A stretch of DNA of 64,000 nt from Streptomyces albiflavescens (GTDB taxonomy: Bacteria > Actinomycetota > Actinomycetes > Streptomycetales > Streptomycetaceae): NCBI RefSeq assembly GCF_014645835.1, contig NZ_BMMM01000016.1:186001-250000 (forward strand), in the 5' to 3' direction. How positions within the stretch are numbered: position 1 is the first letter of the stretch; each line of letters starts with the position of its first letter. A program made the translations under genes and the position numbers. Positions 60,637-64,000 of the stretch are shown here, in pieces. The notes beneath the pieces were generated by a model. That model was not told where the DNA came from. It made no database searches and was given only the letters and a program-made list of their open reading frames with translations.

Positions 60637-62136
60637 TCAGAACAGGCCGGTGGCCGAGAAGCGCAGGACCAGCTGGGGTGCCCCGGAGAGGGCGATTCCC
60701 AGGACGGCCGTCAGGGCGATCGCCGCGGTGAGCGGAGCCGGGACGCGGTGCTTGCCGGGTTCGCCCTCGGGGGCGCGGAAGAGCAGCGTCGTCCACTGGA
60801 GGTAGTAGAAGAGCGCGATCACGACGTTGACGGCCATGACCACGGCCAGCCAGCCGAGCCCCGCGTCGACGGCCGCCGAGAACACGGTGACCTTGGCGAA
60901 GAGGCCGATGATGCCCGGAGGCAGGCCCGCGAGGCAGAGCAGGAAGAAGCCGAGGACCAGCGCCGAAAGGGGGCTCGCGGCGTACAGGCCCCGGTAGTCA
61001 CTGATGCGGTTCAGCGGGCTTCTGCGGGCGACCAGGGCGGCCACGGCGAAGGCGCCCAGGTTCACCACGGCGTACATCAGGGCGTACGCCACGGTGGAGC
61101 CGATGGCCTTCTCGGCGTCCTTGGAGTAGGCGGCGGCCGCGATCGGCACCAGGAGGTAGCCGGCCTGGCCGACGGAGGACCAGGCAAGCAGTCGTACCGC
61201 GCTGTACGCGCGCGTGGCCTGCTGCCGCAGGGCGCCCACGTTGCCGACGGTCATGGTGAGGGCGGCCAGGGCGGCCAGCGCCGGGCCCCAGACGTCCGCG
61301 TACGACGGGAAGGCGACGACGGTGACGAGGATCAGCCCGGAGAAGCCGACCGCCTTGCCGACGACCGACAAGTAGGCGGCAACCGGCAAAGGTGCGCCTA
61401 CGTAGGTGTCGGGCACCCAGAAGTGGAAGGGCACGGCGGCCGTCTTGAAGGCGAAGCCGACGAGGGTGAGGACGACGCCCGTCTGGGCGAGCATGTGGAA
61501 CTGTCCGTCGACGTGCTGGATCTTGTCCGCGACCTGGGTGAGGTAGAGGGTGCCGGTCGTGGCGTAGACGAAGCTGACGCCCATGAGGCTCACGGCGGTC
61601 GCGGTGACGGAGGACAGGAAGAATTTCAGGGCCGCTTCGGAGGACTTCTTGTCGCCGCGCCTGATGCCGACGAGCGCGAAGGCGGGCAGGGAGGCGACTT
61701 CCAGGGCGACGATGAGGGTCGCGAGGTCCCGGGAGGCGGGCAGCAGGGCGGCGCCCGCGGCCGAGGAGAGCAGCAGGAACCAGAACTCCCCTTCGGGCAG
61801 TTCCCTGTTGGCGTCCTTCAGTGCCGTGACCGTCAGCAGGGCCGTCAGCAGCGCACCGCCGAGAACCAGGAACTGGATCACGAGGGTGAACCGGTCCGCC
61901 GTATAGCTGCAGACGTTCGCGTGGCCCGTCAGACAGAAGGTGGCGCGGTCTCCGTCCAGGATGGGCAGCAGCATCAGCGCGGACGCGGCGAGGCCGGCCA
62001 CGGACACCCAGCCGAGCACGGCCTTCTTCGCCTCGCCGATGAAGAGATCGGCGACGAGCACGAAGAGTCCGACGACCGCGGCGAGGGTGGGCGGCGCGAT
62101 CGCGAGCCAGTCGACGGACTGGACCAGGGAGCTCAT
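60637..62136 (-). CDS. nuoN: NADH-quinone oxidoreductase subunit N
   Basis: 499 residues from the ATG at 62136, which overlaps the nuoM stop (ATGA). About 14 membrane helices. The antiporter-type core is visible as FKTAAVPFHFWVPDTYVGAPLPVAAYLSVVGKA and LLAWSSVGQAGYLLVPIAAA, and the proton-path Lys/Glu residues lie in FFLSSVTATAVSLMG-type helices. It is a proton-pumping membrane-arm subunit of complex I. By gene order with nuoL and nuoM it closes the nuo locus; the neighbouring HtpX suggests the second, less complete nuo cluster of streptomycetes. Confidence 0.95.
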   Translation of the reverse strand: MSSLVQSVDWLAIAPPTLAAVVGLFVLVADLFIGEAKKAVLGWVSVAGLAASALMLLPILDGDRATFCLTGHANVCSYTADRFTLVIQFLVLGGALLTALLTVTALKDANRELPEGEFWFLLLSSAAGAALLPASRDLATLIVALEVASLPAFALVGIRRGDKKSSEAALKFFLSSVTATAVSLMGVSFVYATTGTLYLTQVADKIQHVDGQFHMLAQTGVVLTLVGFAFKTAAVPFHFWVPDTYVGAPLPVAAYLSVVGKAVGFSGLILVTVVAFPSYADVWGPALAALAALTMTVGNVGALRQQATRAYSAVRLLAWSSVGQAGYLLVPIAAAAYSKDAEKAIGSTVAYALMYAVVNLGAFAVAALVARRSPLNRISDYRGLYAASPLSALVLGFFLLCLAGLPPGIIGLFAKVTVFSAAVDAGLGWLAVVMAVNVVIALFYYLQWTTLLFRAPEGEPGKHRVPAPLTAAIALTAVLGIALSGAPQLVLRFSATGLF

Positions 62137-63710
62137 CGGGTGCCTCCTGCGAGGAGCTGCTGTACGGCCGGATCGGTCAGACCGAGGAGAGCCCTGGGCC
62201 ACAGGCCGGCGACGACGGTGAGGGCGACGAGCGGCGTCCAGGCCGCGAACTCGTAGCTCTGCACATCGGCGAGCTTCGGGCTCCCCGGCTGCGGGGTCGC
62301 GCCCATGCAGACACGGCGTACGACGACGAGCATGTACGCGGCGGTGAGAAGCGTGCCGAAGGCGGCGATCGACATGAACGTCAAGAATGCGGGGCGGCTG
62401 AGGTCGTCGGCGGGTTTGAACGCGCCGAACAGCGCCAGCATTTCGCCCCAGAACCCGGCGAGGCCCGGCAGCCCCAGCGAGGCGACGGCGCCGAAGGCGA
62501 GCAGGCCGCCGAGGCGCGGGGCCTTTCCGTACAGCGCGGCACCGGCCCCCTCGGCGAGGGTGTCGAGGTCGGTCGTGCCCGTTCGGTCCTTCAACGCTCC
62601 GACGAGGAAGAAAAGGAGGCCGGTGATGAGGCCGTGGGCGATGTTGGCGAACAGCGCGCCGTTCACGCCGGTCGGGGTCATGGTCGCGATGCCGAGCAGT
62701 ACGAAGCCCATGTGGCCGACGGACGAGTAGGCGATGAGCCGCTTGAGATCGCCCTTCGCGCCCTGTTTGGCGAGGGCCAGGCAGGCCAGTGATCCGTAGA
62801 TGATCCCGACCACGGCAAAGGCGGCGAGGTAGGGGGCGAAGGTGTGCATGCCGTCAGGGGCGATGGGCAGCAGAATGCGGACGAACCCGTACGTACCCAT
62901 CTTCAGCAGCACACCGGCCAGCAGGACCGAACCGACGGTGGGCGCCGCGGTGTGGGCGTCCGGCAGCCAGCTGTGCAGCGGCCACATCGGCGTCTTGACC
63001 GCGAGCCCGATTCCGATCGCCAAAACGGCGATGACCTGCACGGATGTGCTCAGCCCGCGGCCGTTGTCAGTGGCGAGTGCCACCATGTCGAATGTGCCGG
63101 ACTTGATTCCGATCAGGAGCAGGCCCAGCAGCATGACGACCGAACCGAGCAGTGTGTAGAGGATGAACTTCCAGGCGGCTGCCTGGCGTTCCGCACCACC
63201 CCACCGGGCGATGAGGAAGTACATCGGGATGAGCACCATCTCGAACGCGAGGAAGAACAACAGCAGATCGAGTACGGCGAAGGTCGCGAGCGTGCCGGAC
63301 TCGAGGACGAGCAGCAGTGCGACGAAGGCCTTCGGGGTCGGGCCCGCGGGCATCTTGAAGTAGCTGTACAGCGCGCAGAGGAAGGTCAGCAGCGCGGTCA
63401 GGACCAGAAGGGGGAGGGAAATGCCGTCGATTCCGAGGTGGATCCGCACGTCGAGTGCGGGGATCCAGCTGATGTCCGTCGTGGCCTGCATCTTCGACGG
63501 GTGGTCGTGGTCGAAGCCGAGCGCGAGGACGATCGCGGCGATGAGCACCGCGCCGGTGACCGTCACGCCGTGCCGCAGCACGGACTGCTCGGGCGACTTC
63601 CCCTTCAGCCCCGGCGGGGCCGGAAGAAGAGCCGCGGCGGCCCCGATGAGCGGGCCGACGACGATGAATGCCAGAAGGATCTGCATCACGGATTCACTGA
63701 TATCGATCAC
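62133..63710 (-). CDS. nuoM: NADH-quinone oxidoreductase subunit M
   Basis: 525 residues from the GTG at 63710, six bases after the nuoL stop; an ATG at 63686 is an alternative. About 14 membrane helices. The core motif FEMVLIPMYFLIARWGG holds the essential membrane Glu, and VKTPMWPLHSWLPDAHTAAPTVGSVLLAGVLLKMGTYG and AYSSVGHMGFVLLGI are typical of NuoM. Its N-terminus differs from the NuoM of the main streptomycete nuo operon as I recall it, which supports assignment to a second cluster. Confidence 0.95.
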   Translation of the reverse strand: MIDISESVMQILLAFIVVGPLIGAAAALLPAPPGLKGKSPEQSVLRHGVTVTGAVLIAAIVLALGFDHDHPSKMQATTDISWIPALDVRIHLGIDGISLPLLVLTALLTFLCALYSYFKMPAGPTPKAFVALLLVLESGTLATFAVLDLLLFFLAFEMVLIPMYFLIARWGGAERQAAAWKFILYTLLGSVVMLLGLLLIGIKSGTFDMVALATDNGRGLSTSVQVIAVLAIGIGLAVKTPMWPLHSWLPDAHTAAPTVGSVLLAGVLLKMGTYGFVRILLPIAPDGMHTFAPYLAAFAVVGIIYGSLACLALAKQGAKGDLKRLIAYSSVGHMGFVLLGIATMTPTGVNGALFANIAHGLITGLLFFLVGALKDRTGTTDLDTLAEGAGAALYGKAPRLGGLLAFGAVASLGLPGLAGFWGEMLALFGAFKPADDLSRPAFLTFMSIAAFGTLLTAAYMLVVVRRVCMGATPQPGSPKLADVQSYEFAAWTPLVALTVVAGLWPRALLGLTDPAVQQLLAGGTR

Positions 63711-63716
63711 GCCTGC

Positions 63717-64000
63717 TCACGCTCCCGTGGCGACGAGGAGGACGGCGACCACCAGGACGACGGTGCCGGCGAGCAGCGCGCTCACATAGGTCTGCACATT
63801 GCCGGTCTGGGCGCGCCGTACGGCCGCGCCGAGCCAGCGGGGTAGGGCGCCCGCACCGCGTACGTAGGTGTCGACGACCTCGCGGTCGAGGAACCGGACG
63901 AGTGAGGCTCCGGCCTGGACCGGGCGGACGAAGAGCACCGAGTACACGGCGTCGAGGTGGAAGCCGACGGCCGCGTGCCGGTGGAGCGGGCCGAGCAGCA
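63717..64000 (-). CDS. nuoL: NADH-quinone oxidoreductase subunit L (C-terminal end)
   Basis: The last ~93 residues of NuoL; the gene continues beyond the window. GFHLDAVYSVLFVRPVQAGASLVRFLDREVVDTYV and the C-terminal membrane helix (LLAGTVVLVVAVLLVAT) after RRAQTGNVQTYV are characteristic of NuoL ends, including the part of the lateral helix. It precedes nuoM by six bases in the nuoL-M-N order. Confidence 0.92.
   Translation of the reverse strand, partial: LLGPLHRHAAVGFHLDAVYSVLFVRPVQAGASLVRFLDREVVDTYVRGAGALPRWLGAAVRRAQTGNVQTYVSALLAGTVVLVVAVLLVATGA

Overview
The window is a piece of a Streptomyces chromosome. The evidence is very high GC with strong third-position GC bias, frequent GTG and TTG starts, and full-length translation and transcription proteins that read as streptomycete (RpoB of 1161 residues from a TTG start, NusG with a long acidic N-terminal extension). 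The core runs on the minus strand in the classical actinobacterial order: tRNA-Thr, tRNA-Met, rpmG, two MaoC/Had-like genes, (accessory genes), tRNA-Trp, secE, nusG, rplK, rplA, (two lipoprotein genes), rplJ, rplL, rpoB, rpoC, then rpsL, rpsG, fusA, tuf.

Layout. 1-4.7 kb: an RHS polymorphic toxin with a C-terminal His-type nuclease domain and the start of a candidate immunity gene at the window edge. 4.8-8.1 kb: a WhiJ-like set (DUF397, XRE/DUF5753, anti-sigma-type ATPase), a helix-turn-helix protein and a frameshifted DUF6247-like gene. 8.2-11.0 kb: P450, MOSC protein, truncated globin. 11.2-15.6 kb: tuf, fusA, rpsG, rpsL. 16.0-23.1 kb: a plus-strand accessory island between rpsL and rpoC. 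23.2-37.5 kb: rpoC, rpoB, rplL, rplJ, two lipoproteins, rplA, rplK, nusG, secE, tRNA-Trp. 37.8-47.5 kb: an aminotransferase, adenosine deaminase, two TetR-controlled loci, murB, the Had-like pair, rpmG and two tRNAs. 47.5-54.7 kb: an amidohydrolase, a lipoprotein, a Rossmann protein, a small zinc protein and a TagF-like transferase, with several tandem repeat arrays, then tRNA-Tyr. 54.9-64.0 kb: YajQ, GlsB, an APC permease, SUKH and barstar-like proteins, YccF, HtpX and the nuoN-nuoM-nuoL end of a complex I locus.

The main discovery candidate is the 16.0-23.1 kb island. A Crp-type cyclic-nucleotide-binding regulator is followed by five tightly coupled genes: a class III nucleotide-cyclase-fold protein that keeps the metal-binding Asp pair and the Asn/Arg pair, a predicted P-loop ATPase with helical repeats, an SPFH-like protein, a three-helix membrane protein of the Pycsar-effector (DUF5706) type, and a membrane M48 metalloprotease. 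The cyclase C-terminus and the ATPase N-terminus share an almost identical Gly-rich motif, the arrangement expected of a homotypic or amyloid-type signalling pair. A perfect match to the Streptomyces Crp operator lies in the gap before the cyclase. I interpret it as a Pycsar-like, cyclic-nucleotide-dependent conflict or stress system; this is inference from sequence only.

Other points of interest are a 70-residue zinc protein ending in a sliding-clamp-type QLPLF peptide, a lipoprotein whose only well-placed start is ATC, periodic CACGCGCGCGTG palindromes at two loci, a barstar-like domain fused to a duplicated module, and a P450 lacking the usual I-helix Thr.
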